Positions 35,405 through 43,223 of a stretch of DNA of 64,000 bases are shown here, one piece after another. The translations under genes and the position numbers were made by a program. The DNA lies in NCBI GenBank assembly GCA_958295855.1, contig OY282383.1, positions 4,506,481 through 4,570,480 on the forward strand, in the 5' to 3' direction. Numbering within the stretch: the stretch's first letter is position 1; every line of letters starts with the position of its first letter. This stretch comes from an uncultured Poribacteria bacterium. GTDB taxonomy: Bacteria > Poribacteria > WGA-4E > WGA-3G. The notes beneath the pieces are model-generated. The model did not search any database and had not been told where the DNA came from. It worked only from the letters and a program-made list of their open reading frames with translations.

Positions 35405-35734
35405 TCATCTTGTCGCGGACAGCTTAGCCGAGACGTAAAACGCCTCTGGAGTTCGTGTAAGCCCTACGCGGGTAGGCAGTGAACGTTGAATGAGGAAGTG
35501 TGGCAACTGACGGTCGCCTGTTAGATTTGAACAGGTTTGATCAGATATGTATAAGTCCCACAGAGCGGCAAACAAGAAACCTCAAGCAAAAAGACAGTTG
35601 GGAAGCCTAGAAGGGAAACCTCCCGCACGCAAGGGAGTTCTTCCTATCTTCCAGCCTTCCCCTTTTCCTGTTCTTTGCTTCCATTTCCGGTTCAAGAGGT
35701 AGGGTCCCTTCTTGAAAATTGCTCGGCGGGGTGC

Positions 35735-36151
35735 CTATGGGTTCGGCGGGGCGGTACAGATCAGCACCTCCATCGACTCATCGCCTGTGTTTTCAATCCC
35801 GTGCTCACACCACGGCGGTAGATGGATAAACGTCCCCGCTTCGACCGGCACTTTTTCACCGGCAAGTGTCATTGTCCCCTTGCCTCGTAAAATGACGTAG
35901 CACTCCTCTGTGTGATGACTCCCCGGTTCCAGGACGACGTGCGGCGGCACAAAAAACATCACCAATCCCAAGTTTTGTGCAGGCGCGTTCGGGTTGGCAG
36001 GATGAACAACACGCACGCCGATGCCATCGCACTCCGGATACTTCACAGGTACCCCATCTTGAACAGTGACGACATTCGCTTGCACTTGATGTGATGGTTT
36101 CGGAATCGGAGGTTCACCTTGATACCCTTTAAACATGGTAATCTTTGCCAT
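35735..36151 (-). CDS. Cupin-domain protein
   Basis: A 138-residue single cupin. Metal ligands appear as H79-H80 with E82/E83 in GSHHTEECYVIL and H117 in WCEHGIEN, with the conserved glycine in LRGKGTMTLAGE. The N-terminal 60 residues are not typical of the fold and include an HPANPNAPAQN loop. A metal-dependent sugar or small-acid enzyme or a binding protein is possible. ATG 36151 follows AGAGGT. It lies downstream of the SDR gene on the same strand with an 85-base gap that includes a gagcggag/ctccgctc stem (36188-36209), so co-expression is plausible. Confidence 0.8.
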   Translation of the reverse strand: MAKITMFKGYQGEPPIPKPSHQVQANVVTVQDGVPVKYPECDGIGVRVVHPANPNAPAQNLGLVMFFVPPHVVLEPGSHHTEECYVILRGKGTMTLAGEKVPVEAGTFIHLPPWCEHGIENTGDESMEVLICTAPPNP

Positions 36152-36236
36152 TCTTTTACCTCTTATGCCAAATTAACTTCATTCGTAAGAGCGGAGCCCT
36201 GTCTCCGCTCATCTTCTTGATTGGGATTATACTGTT

Positions 36237-37031
36237 TTACCACTCTCGTATATAGCCGGCGGTCCAGCCCCCGTCTACGGTGAGGATAGTACCGCTGATA
36301 TAACTTGCATCTGGTGAGACGAGGAAGAGCACTGCTGCCGCGATTTCTGTCGTTTTACCAGGGCGCCCAAGGGGGATATGCGATAGTAGGCTCGCGGCAT
36401 TTTCCGTATATGCCCCATCCGCTCCATAGAAGAGGGCTTCCGTACCGCGCGTCAAGGTGGAGCCAGGCGCAACAGCGTTAACCAGAATTCCTTGCGGGCC
36501 CAGTTCCAATGCCATGGAGCGTGTTAGATTGGCAACCCCGGCTTTCGCCGCGACATAAGCACTCTGCAGGCGGAGCGGCACCAATCCAGCAATAGAACTG
36601 ATGTTAACAATCCGGCCAGTGGCGTTTTTCAACATGTGCGGGACAACGGCACGGCTCGTCGCGAAAACACCCGTGAGATCTATGTCTAAAATGCGTTGCC
36701 AGTCCGCTAAGGCGTATTGATGAATTGGCACCCTATCACGCCGCGTGTTAATTCCGGCATTGTTGACGAGGAGCTGAATTGTTCCGAAATGCTCGGCAAC
36801 CTGTTTGGCCACGACTTCCATCTGCGCCACGTTGGATACATCCCCTTCGACAAACAGACATGTTCCGCCTGTTTGCCGAATTTCTTCGGCGGTTTCGGTG
36901 CCTGCAGCCGTGTCAATATCAACAATCGCGACCCGTGCGCCGTTTTCGATGAGCGCGTCTACGATAGCGCGGCCAATGCCTTGTGCACCACCGGTAACAA
37001 GTGCTACTTGTCCCTCAAGCGCGACTTTCAT
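36237..37031 (-). CDS. Short-chain dehydrogenase/reductase
   Basis: A 264-residue classical SDR. The cofactor motif is TGGAQGIGRA (residues about 14-23), the acidic D in VAIVDID suggests NAD rather than NADP preference, LLVNNAGIN is the structural motif, and the catalytic set is S in VNISSIAG and YVAAK. The GTILTVDGGWTAG end is the standard C-terminal block. It oxidises or reduces an alcohol or sugar of unknown identity. ATG 37031 fits the family start (MKVALEGQVALVTGG) with AGAGGTG 6 bases upstream and a TTGCAA-17-TATAAT promoter. Divergent from the PfkB gene. Confidence 0.92.
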   Translation of the reverse strand: MKVALEGQVALVTGGAQGIGRAIVDALIENGARVAIVDIDTAAGTETAEEIRQTGGTCLFVEGDVSNVAQMEVVAKQVAEHFGTIQLLVNNAGINTRRDRVPIHQYALADWQRILDIDLTGVFATSRAVVPHMLKNATGRIVNISSIAGLVPLRLQSAYVAAKAGVANLTRSMALELGPQGILVNAVAPGSTLTRGTEALFYGADGAYTENAASLLSHIPLGRPGKTTEIAAAVLFLVSPDASYISGTILTVDGGWTAGYIREW

Positions 37032-37075
37032 CCTTTTCACCTCTCGCAGCTTCTGATGCTTCACGTATTGAAATG

Positions 37076-37104
37076 ATTATAGCAGCAGTCCTTAAATATT
37101 GCAA
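37076..37104 (-). promoter_or_regulatory. Promoter of the SDR gene
   Basis: Minus strand TTGCAA (37104-37099), 17-base spacer, TATAAT (37081-37076), 45 bases before the ATG. Confidence 0.6.
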
Positions 37105-37199
37105 ACAGCGGATGAAAAAGAGCACTGTTAAAAAACGCGCCTACAAGAAGAATTAAGACACAATTTCCTTAAAACGAACACGCGACAGTAAATCAAGGG

Positions 37200-37229
37200 T
37201 TGACAATCGCATGAGAGGTCAACTATAAT
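37200..37229 (+). promoter_or_regulatory. Promoter of the PfkB kinase gene
   Basis: TTGACA (37200-37205), 18-base spacer, TATAAT (37224-37229), 34 bases before ATG 37263. Confidence 0.75.
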
Positions 37230-37262
37230 TGTGTAAATGCGTTAAGAGAATAAGGAGTATTG

Positions 37263-38204
37263 ATGAATCGTTCGAGACCGAAAGTTACAGTTGTAGGCAG
37301 TCTGAATGTCGATCTGGTTAGCCACGCGCTGCGGCGGCCGAGGAAAGGCGAGACGCTCATCGGCAATGCATTTGATATGTTTACAGGCGGCAAAGGATTC
37401 AACCAGGCAACGGCAGCAGCGAGGCTGGGCGCAGATGTCACCCTCATAGGGAGTGTCGGTGCCGACCTTTTTGGAGAGATGCTTCTCTCAGCGATGGCGG
37501 CCGAACATATCGATAGTCAGTTTGTCATAAAACGTACAAAAGCAGGCACCGGTGTCGCAACTATCGTGGTTGAGCCGGATGGTGACAATAGTATTATCGT
37601 CGTGCCACGCGCAAATATGGAACTCACAACCACAGATATAAACGCAGCCGCAGCCAGCATCGCTAAGGCGGATGTGCTGCTACTACAACTAGAAACCCCA
37701 ATTGCAGCATCTGAACGCGCCGCAGAGATTGCCAAGATGCACGGTACAACGGTGCTACTCAATCCTGCGCCAGCACAACCGCTCCCGGAGAGTTTCCTGG
37801 CACACGTCGATATTCTAACCCCAAATCAATCCGAGACTGAGCTGTTGTCAAGGATGCCGGTGCGCGACCGTGAAGAAGCGGGCAGGGCAGCACGCGCATT
37901 ACGCGCCCGCTTGGCAGATGCGACGACCTCCGCTGTGGTACTGACACTTGGCGAACGAGGCGCTTTAATGACTACGGCATCAACATCCCAAAGTGTCGCC
38001 GCGTTGGTTGTCGATGTTGTAGATACGACGGGTGCAGGCGATGCTTTTTGTGGCGCATTGGCGACGGCGTTAGCGAGCGGTGACACCTTGCGTACAGCGG
38101 TGGTGTTTGCAAATGCGGCGGGAGCGGCAGCCGTCACTGTGCTTGGTGCAACCCCCTCTATGCCGACGCGTGCAAAAACTGAAGGATTATTAGGAAATCT
38201 GTGA
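37263..38204 (+). CDS. PfkB-family carbohydrate kinase, ribokinase-like
   Basis: A 313-residue ribokinase-superfamily enzyme. The N-terminal signature VGSLNVDLVSHA, the GGKGFNQATAAARLGA substrate block and the C-terminal ATP/anion-hole motif DTTGAGDAFCGAL with its catalytic aspartate are all present. Ribokinases phosphorylate ribose with ATP; the close match in the GGKG-N-QA block supports ribose or a similar sugar, but adjacent genes do not include a ribose transporter. ATG 37263 has AAGGAG 5-6 bases upstream and its own strong promoter. The SDR is divergent on the other side. Confidence 0.9.
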   Translation: MNRSRPKVTVVGSLNVDLVSHALRRPRKGETLIGNAFDMFTGGKGFNQATAAARLGADVTLIGSVGADLFGEMLLSAMAAEHIDSQFVIKRTKAGTGVATIVVEPDGDNSIIVVPRANMELTTTDINAAAASIAKADVLLLQLETPIAASERAAEIAKMHGTTVLLNPAPAQPLPESFLAHVDILTPNQSETELLSRMPVRDREEAGRAARALRARLADATTSAVVLTLGERGALMTTASTSQSVAALVVDVVDTTGAGDAFCGALATALASGDTLRTAVVFANAAGAAAVTVLGATPSMPTRAKTEGLLGNL

Positions 38205-38257
38205 AAAAAAGAGGGCACAAGGGCCCTGCCCACCAGAAAATTAGGGGAAATAAAAAG

Positions 38258-41221
38258 ATGAAAAAAATAACGGTTTTGCTAATCGCATGCCTATTGTGCA
38301 ACACAATGCTAATGCAAGGGTTTACAGAAGAAAAATGGCAATCAAACCTCAAAAAAGACTTCGCCAAGGTGTTGAAAGAGAAGAAAAAGCCAGCAGAAAA
38401 ACATCGTCAATTTATTGTTAAATGGCAAAAGGCGGGGCACCTCAAGGCCGTGCTCATGCTTTATGAGGCAGAAAAGGAGAATACGCCGACAATCACTGCA
38501 GCGTTCTACTACGGCTTGGGCTATGCATACGCCAGGCACGCCCCTGAAACAGACAGCAGTAATTCTGTCACTCTGGACAAAGCAGTGACTTACTTTCAAC
38601 ACGCCCTTGAAATTGACCCGGGGCTCTTTTGGGCACATTTCAACCTTGGCGGCATCTATCAGCAACGGGATGAAAACACCTTGGCACTCGCAGAATTTGA
38701 GACATGCCTTCGTTTAAACCCGAGCTACTACCCGGTTTACTATCGGATGGGTGAAATTCACCTCAAACAACAGAACTACACTGAGGCACGCCACGCCTTT
38801 GAGACAGCACAAAAATTAAATCGGAAGTGGGAATACCCACGATACGGCATCGGCTTGGTGCACTTCGCGCAGGGCGAGTTGAATCTCGCTCGTGAGACGT
38901 TTGAAAACCTCAGCCAACAGAAGAAGAAATTCGCGCCCGCCTATTTCAAACTGGCTCAGGTGCTTGCCACGGAAGGCTTCTTTGACGCTGCGTTGGAAGA
39001 ATACGCCAAGGGCGCGAAATATGAACCTTACTCAGCAGAGGTGCTTTACGAACTCGCGGTCATCTTCGCTGAAAAAGGCAATACGAACGGCGCAATTCAA
39101 CTGTATCAACGCACCCTAGAGCTTGAAGCAGGGAATGCCGAAGTCCATTTTGCACTTGGCGACATCTTCTACGCCCAAGGCGATACGGCGACAGCACGCC
39201 AACATTACCAACAGGCAATCGCTATTACGCCACGCCTCAAGGACGCTTTTTATGAACCGCTTGAACCCTACTTCGCAGGTGTGATGACAGCGGATGAGGC
39301 AAAGTCAATTTTAGAGAAAGCGAAGGTGGTACTCCCTGCCGACGCGCGCTCGCACTTTTACGCCGGTACCTTGGAGGCCGATGCTGGCAACATCCAAGCC
39401 GCCATCACGCATTACCAAAAGACAATCGACATTATAACGGCGGAGCCCAGCTATCTGGAAATGGCACTCCCCTTGGGGAATTTTAACGACGTTTACTTCA
39501 AACTCGGTGAGCTCTATCACCAACAGGGGGATGTGGAAGCGGCGGTAGGCTACTTTGAACGCGCCCTGGAATTAAACCCAGCGTTGGCGGACATGTTCAT
39601 CACACAAGGCCAAAACGCTTTCGACGCAGGGAACTATCCAGATGCCATTGAACCTTTAAACACACACCTGCTGCTATTCCCAGAGGATATTGCCGCAGCC
39701 TATCTGTTAGGACAGAGTTATGAGGCAAACGGGGACATAGACAACGCACTCCTATTTTACGAGCGTACTTTGGCCTTGGATGTTTCGTTAGCTTCAGCCC
39801 CAGACGTTTCTGAGGGAGTTGTGACGCAGGGGAAGCCCTCGGCGGAGATTTCTGAGGTAAGAGGAAGCATCCGGTCCGATGTGCTTTTCAAGATGGTTCA
39901 CATCTACCGAGAACGGCAGGCGCATCCGCAGGCAGTGGACGCGTTACAGAAAATCATCGCGATAGAACCCGACACCGCGGAAGCCCACTATCTGTTGGCC
40001 CTGTCGCAGCTTGCGCTAAACGAGCACGAGGCTGCCCTCTCCGCATTTCTGGCAACCGTGAGGCTGACTCCGGATAATGTATCCGCGCAATACCAAGCGG
40101 GGATACTGTTTGAACAGAAAGGGGATAAAGACAACGCCATTGTGCATTATGAGAAAACGATTGCCCTTGATGAAACCAACGCGGAGCCGTTTTTCCGCCT
40201 CGGGGCTATCTATCGCGAACGCAACGACGAAGACAACATCCTCCGCGTCTACCCACCCGCCCTGGCACTTGAACCCGCGCATCCCAAACTGCATCATCTC
40301 CTTGCTGTCCTCTTTGAGAAACGAAACGAACGCGAGCATGCCATCCACTACTACGGACTGGCAAATCAGTACGACCCGGGCCACTTCGAGTGGCACTACA
40401 GCTATGCCCGCCTGCTTGATAGGCACGCCGAAACGCTTGGGGACGACTACCATACCCATGCGGAAATGGCAGTCCATGAATATACCACCACGATTGCCCT
40501 CAATTCAGCGTATGCGGATGCTTACTTCTACCGAGGCTTGCTCACGCTTCGCTATAAACAGATTGGCAAAACGCTCTACCGCTCTAGCCAAATTTTAGAG
40601 GATTTCAAACAGGTAGCGGAACTGCAACCGAAAAATGCGGACGCAGCTTACCACGTCGGGGTAATTTATGTAGAAATTGATAGGCACCGGCTCGCCAAAG
40701 CGGCTTTTCAAAAAATGCACTCTTATGCACCCAAATACAGAGGTGTCTACATGCATCTGGGGCAGATTGCAGAATGGGAGCAGGAGTGGAAGCAGGCGAT
40801 TAAGCACTATGAAGCAGAAGTTCGGCTGATTGATACCGAGCGAGGAGACGGAGATGAAATTGCCACCAAGACGTATCAACGTCTCGGAGCTCTTTACTAT
40901 GCACACGCCTTGGATTACAACGCTGCCAAAGAGACGTTAGAAAAAGCACTCGCTTTAGACAACTCGCACGTCCCGACGCTCCTTAACTATGCCAACAATC
41001 TCTTCAGCATGGATACACTTGGTGCGGCAACGGAGCAGTTTGAACGGGTGCTGCAGTTGGAGCCAGGAAACTTGACAGCGAACTACAACCTTGCCCTGAT
41101 GTATGAGTACCGGGAGAAAAGGGAACAAGCAATGGCCCAATGGAAACGCTTTCTTGAACTGAATCCACCGGAGCAGTGGAAAATTGAGGCGGAGCAGCAC
41201 CTTCGCGAACTCGGAAATTAA
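38258..41221 (+). CDS. Exported protein with many TPR repeats
   Basis: A 987-residue protein with a signal peptide (residues 1-22, ITVLLIACLLCNTMLMQG). From about residue 65 to the end it is built of some 20 tetratricopeptide repeats with the usual A-x-x-x-F-x-x-A-L-x-L-x-P pattern, for example ALEIDPGLFWAHFNLGGIYQ. It probably works in the periplasm or at the outer membrane as an assembly scaffold. Around residues 509-535 (LASAPDVSEGVVTQGKPSAEISE) a non-TPR stretch may be another in-frame repeat insertion. ATG 38258 follows AGGGGAAAT; the signal peptide excludes the longer frame. It lies 53 bases downstream of the PfkB gene. Confidence 0.85.
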   Translation: MKKITVLLIACLLCNTMLMQGFTEEKWQSNLKKDFAKVLKEKKKPAEKHRQFIVKWQKAGHLKAVLMLYEAEKENTPTITAAFYYGLGYAYARHAPETDSSNSVTLDKAVTYFQHALEIDPGLFWAHFNLGGIYQQRDENTLALAEFETCLRLNPSYYPVYYRMGEIHLKQQNYTEARHAFETAQKLNRKWEYPRYGIGLVHFAQGELNLARETFENLSQQKKKFAPAYFKLAQVLATEGFFDAALEEYAKGAKYEPYSAEVLYELAVIFAEKGNTNGAIQLYQRTLELEAGNAEVHFALGDIFYAQGDTATARQHYQQAIAITPRLKDAFYEPLEPYFAGVMTADEAKSILEKAKVVLPADARSHFYAGTLEADAGNIQAAITHYQKTIDIITAEPSYLEMALPLGNFNDVYFKLGELYHQQGDVEAAVGYFERALELNPALADMFITQGQNAFDAGNYPDAIEPLNTHLLLFPEDIAAAYLLGQSYEANGDIDNALLFYERTLALDVSLASAPDVSEGVVTQGKPSAEISEVRGSIRSDVLFKMVHIYRERQAHPQAVDALQKIIAIEPDTAEAHYLLALSQLALNEHEAALSAFLATVRLTPDNVSAQYQAGILFEQKGDKDNAIVHYEKTIALDETNAEPFFRLGAIYRERNDEDNILRVYPPALALEPAHPKLHHLLAVLFEKRNEREHAIHYYGLANQYDPGHFEWHYSYARLLDRHAETLGDDYHTHAEMAVHEYTTTIALNSAYADAYFYRGLLTLRYKQIGKTLYRSSQILEDFKQVAELQPKNADAAYHVGVIYVEIDRHRLAKAAFQKMHSYAPKYRGVYMHLGQIAEWEQEWKQAIKHYEAEVRLIDTERGDGDEIATKTYQRLGALYYAHALDYNAAKETLEKALALDNSHVPTLLNYANNLFSMDTLGAATEQFERVLQLEPGNLTANYNLALMYEYREKREQAMAQWKRFLELNPPEQWKIEAEQHLRELGN

Positions 41222-41240
41222 CAAAAAGAGACTTCCCGTT

Positions 41241-41921
41241 ATGGATGAGAGAATAATGGACATCAATACCTTGCGTGCCCTGCGCGAAAAAGCAATCATT
41301 GGGGGTGAGATTGAGCACTACGTGCAAGTTGCCTCTACTAATGACATTGCCCTTGCACGTGGGAAGGGAGGGGCAGCGGAAGGAACACTCATCATTGCTG
41401 AACACCAAACCGCGGGCCGCGGTAGGTATGGCAGGAAATGGGAGGCACCCCCGGGGAAGTGTATCCTCGCGTCCCTTGTTCTCAGGCATCGGCTCATGCG
41501 TGCTCAGGTTGCCCTGCCAAATCTCATCGGGGCAATCGCGATTGCGCGGGCAATTCACGCGACATACAGGCTTGATGCGCGGATTAAAGTGCCTAACGAT
41601 GTCCGTATCGGAAAAAAGAAGGTTGCCGGTGTCCTTACCGAACTCGCCTACGACACGCGCCATCAACCGTTTTTCGTGCTGGGGTTCGGTGTCAATGTCA
41701 ATCTCGTTTTGGATGACTTTCCGCCGGAACTGCACGAAACCGCAACCTCAGTGCGGTTGGCACTTTCAGAGGTAGGGAACGCTTTGAACCCCGACGTGGA
41801 TGTCTGTCGCGTCTCCCTCCTACAAGCAATACTGCAGCAGCTTGAGGATACTTATCTGCAGCTGAAAGCGGGAAAAACGGCGTTAATTATGAATCAGTTT
41901 GAGGCGTGGCGCGAAGTTTAA
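41241..41921 (+). CDS. birA: Biotin-protein ligase lacking its C-terminal domain
   Basis: A 226-residue group I biotin-[acetyl-CoA carboxylase] ligase without the N-terminal repressor helix-turn-helix. It attaches biotin through biotinyl-AMP. STNDIALA, the GRGRYGRKWEAPPGK nucleotide loop, KVPNDVRIGKKKVAGVLTE and the FGVNVNL strand are conserved; note P-N-D preceded by V rather than the common W. The protein stops after FEAWREV, where the SH3-like C-terminal domain should begin, and an A-D repeat starts 13 bases later, so the domain was probably lost by repeat insertion or rearrangement. The catalytic domain alone may keep some activity. It follows the TPR gene by 19 bases. Confidence 0.85.
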   Translation: MDERIMDINTLRALREKAIIGGEIEHYVQVASTNDIALARGKGGAAEGTLIIAEHQTAGRGRYGRKWEAPPGKCILASLVLRHRLMRAQVALPNLIGAIAIARAIHATYRLDARIKVPNDVRIGKKKVAGVLTELAYDTRHQPFFVLGFGVNVNLVLDDFPPELHETATSVRLALSEVGNALNPDVDVCRVSLLQAILQQLEDTYLQLKAGKTALIMNQFEAWREV

Positions 41922-41933
41922 CATACCTTGCGG

Positions 41934-42138
41934 TTTTTCGTTATTCCTTGCGGAGAATGAAGCAAATGTAAGAAATAAAAAAGTTGTTCATTAAAATTCA
42001 CAACAATGTAAGAAATAAAAAAGTTGTTCACTTTTCGTTCACAACTTGGTATGAAACCCCTGCAAAGCAGGGGCGAATACCATTGGCAAGTTACGTCTGA
42101 CAATACACTATAGAGCTCGTCGGAGGTTTCTGACGCAC
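41934..42138 (+). repeat. A-D element with two B modules
   Basis: A end next to the birA stop, two tandem B modules (AAGAAATAAAAAAGTTGTTCA), the GGTAT hairpin (42049-42083) and the D motif (GAGCTCGTCGGAGGTTTC). It is followed by a gtaggggtagtgccttgtgcc palindrome. Confidence 0.85.
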
Positions 42139-42193
42139 GGCTTGTAGGGGTAGTGCCTTGTGCCTACCCTTAATTCGACCGAATTAACGAAAA

Positions 42194-42634
42194 ATGAAGA
42201 TTGTCATGAGCGCGTGTCTGCTTGGCGTGCGCTGCCGGTACGACGGTGGCCACAGCCGAGACGACATCGCGATAAAACACCACGAGACAAATGAGCTCAT
42301 TCCTGTCTGCCCAGAGGAATTAGGCGGTTTGCCCACGCCGCGACCGCCTGTTGAAATTGTCGGTGGGGACGGCAGCGACGTGCTAGACGGCACTGCAAAA
42401 GTGTTGACTGCCGACGGTACAGACGTAACCGAGGCATTCTTGCAAGGCGCGCGTCATGCCTTAAAGACTGCACAATTGCACGGGGTGACGCATGTTGTTT
42501 TGAAAGCGAGAAGTCCTTCTTGTGGGTGTGGGGATATCTATGACGGTTCCTTTTCCGGTACGCTTGTCTCCGGGGATGGAGTCACCGCGGCACTCCTGAA
42601 ACGGCATGGAATTTTCGTCATTCCTTGCGGATAA
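42194..42634 (+). CDS. DUF523 family protein
   Basis: A 146-residue member of DUF523 (YbbK-like). MSACLLGVRCRYDG at the start, LIPVCPEELGGLPTPRPP, and the cysteine-rich LKARSPSCGCGDIYDG are the family signatures, with several conserved cysteines that could bind a metal or FeS centre. Family members are about 150-170 residues and of uncertain biochemical role, though related to thiouracil desulfidases. Its C-terminus ends GIFVIPCG, where FVIPCG and the stop are read from an A end (42612-42632), so the native last residues have been replaced. ATG 42194 follows a weak site. It stands alone. Confidence 0.85.
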   Translation: MKIVMSACLLGVRCRYDGGHSRDDIAIKHHETNELIPVCPEELGGLPTPRPPVEIVGGDGSDVLDGTAKVLTADGTDVTEAFLQGARHALKTAQLHGVTHVVLKARSPSCGCGDIYDGSFSGTLVSGDGVTAALLKRHGIFVIPCG

Positions 42635-42899
42635 ATCTAAACATGTCGCCCCGCTGGGGCTAAAGAGGAGGGTAGGCACGCGGTACTATACACATGTCGC
42701 CCTGACAGGGCTAAACAGGTTGGGAGCGCGGCTGATTTTCTCGTCTGAATCGCGGATTATCACGGAGTACACGGATAGACGCGGATTTTAAGAGTGCCTT
42801 TTCTCTTCCCCGCGTTAATCTACGTCATCCATGATTTGCGGCGTATTCGCCCATAAGCGACGTGCATTCAGACAATGAACCATTTTTGCATAAAAAAAC

Positions 42900-42928
42900 T
42901 TGACAAAAAACGCAGCATGTGCGATACT
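42900..42928 (+). promoter_or_regulatory. Upstream copy of the duplicated promoter
   Basis: TTGACA (42900-42905), 17 bases and GATACT (42923-42928). The -35 and spacer resemble the downstream copy (ttgacaaaaaacgc in both). Confidence 0.55.
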
Positions 42929-42942
42929 AACTGCAACTCTTG

Positions 42943-43110
42943 TGGTAGGAGCGATCTCCGCATCGCGACAGGCGGTAGGCGCGATCTCCGCGTCGCGACA
43001 GATCTCCGCATCGCGACAGGCGGTAGGCGCGATCTCCGCGTCGCGACAAATCTCCGCATCGCGAGATACCGCAAAACCGATTTGGTGGTAGGCGCGATCT
43101 CCGAATCGCG
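42943..43110 (+). repeat. Tandem gcgatctccgcatcgcgac array
   Basis: Six or seven units of about 20-30 bp. Units read GCGATCTCCGCATCGCGAC or GCGATCTCCGCGTCGCGAC, each with a short GCGA/TCGC stem, and some are separated by aggcggtag. There are no unique spacers, so this is not a CRISPR array. Confidence 0.8.
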
Positions 43111-43116
43111 ATGTAC

Positions 43117-43145
43117 TTGACAAAAAACGCGACATTTGCTACAAT
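43117..43145 (+). promoter_or_regulatory. Downstream promoter for the WD40 gene
   Basis: TTGACA (43117-43122), 17 bases, TACAAT (43140-43145), 79 bases before ATG 43224. Confidence 0.65.
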
Positions 43146-43223
43146 ATGTCCAACGATGAGACAAAACACACAGGCAGGCACTGTGCCTGTCCACAACGCA
43201 GTATACACAAAAGGAGAAATTCA

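Larger units (their letters stand above)
34091..35548 (+). mobile_element. Degenerate tnpB element with imperfect inverted ends
   Basis: 31-bp imperfect inverted repeats (about six mismatches) at 34091-34121 and 35518-35548, both built around ATCAAACCT and TCAAATCT, enclose a promoter (34132-34162), a GGGCGGAGA/TCTCCGCCC stem (34176-34220) and a tnpB-like gene broken by a hairpin insertion. Terminal inverted repeats are not typical for IS200/IS605 elements, so the ends may belong to a different or composite element. Confidence 0.6.
42635..43223. repeat. Repeat-rich gap with duplicated promoter
   Basis: No gene is apparent. Two catgtcgccc...gggctaaa hairpins lie at 42642-42720 and a tcgcggattatcacgg type repeat at about 42755-42790. 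A partial MITE end (GCGACGTGCAT) is at about 42857. A roughly 170-bp array of gcgatctccgcatcgcgac palindromic units (42943-43110) is framed by two similar promoters. Confidence 0.8.

Noticed and set aside
36188..36209. Terminator after the SDR gene
   Set aside because: The gagcggag/ctccgctc stem has no T-run on either side; it is more likely another dispersed palindrome.
42943..43110. Possible CRISPR array
   Set aside because: Units repeat without unique spacers of constant length, and no cas gene is near; each unit is a short palindrome.
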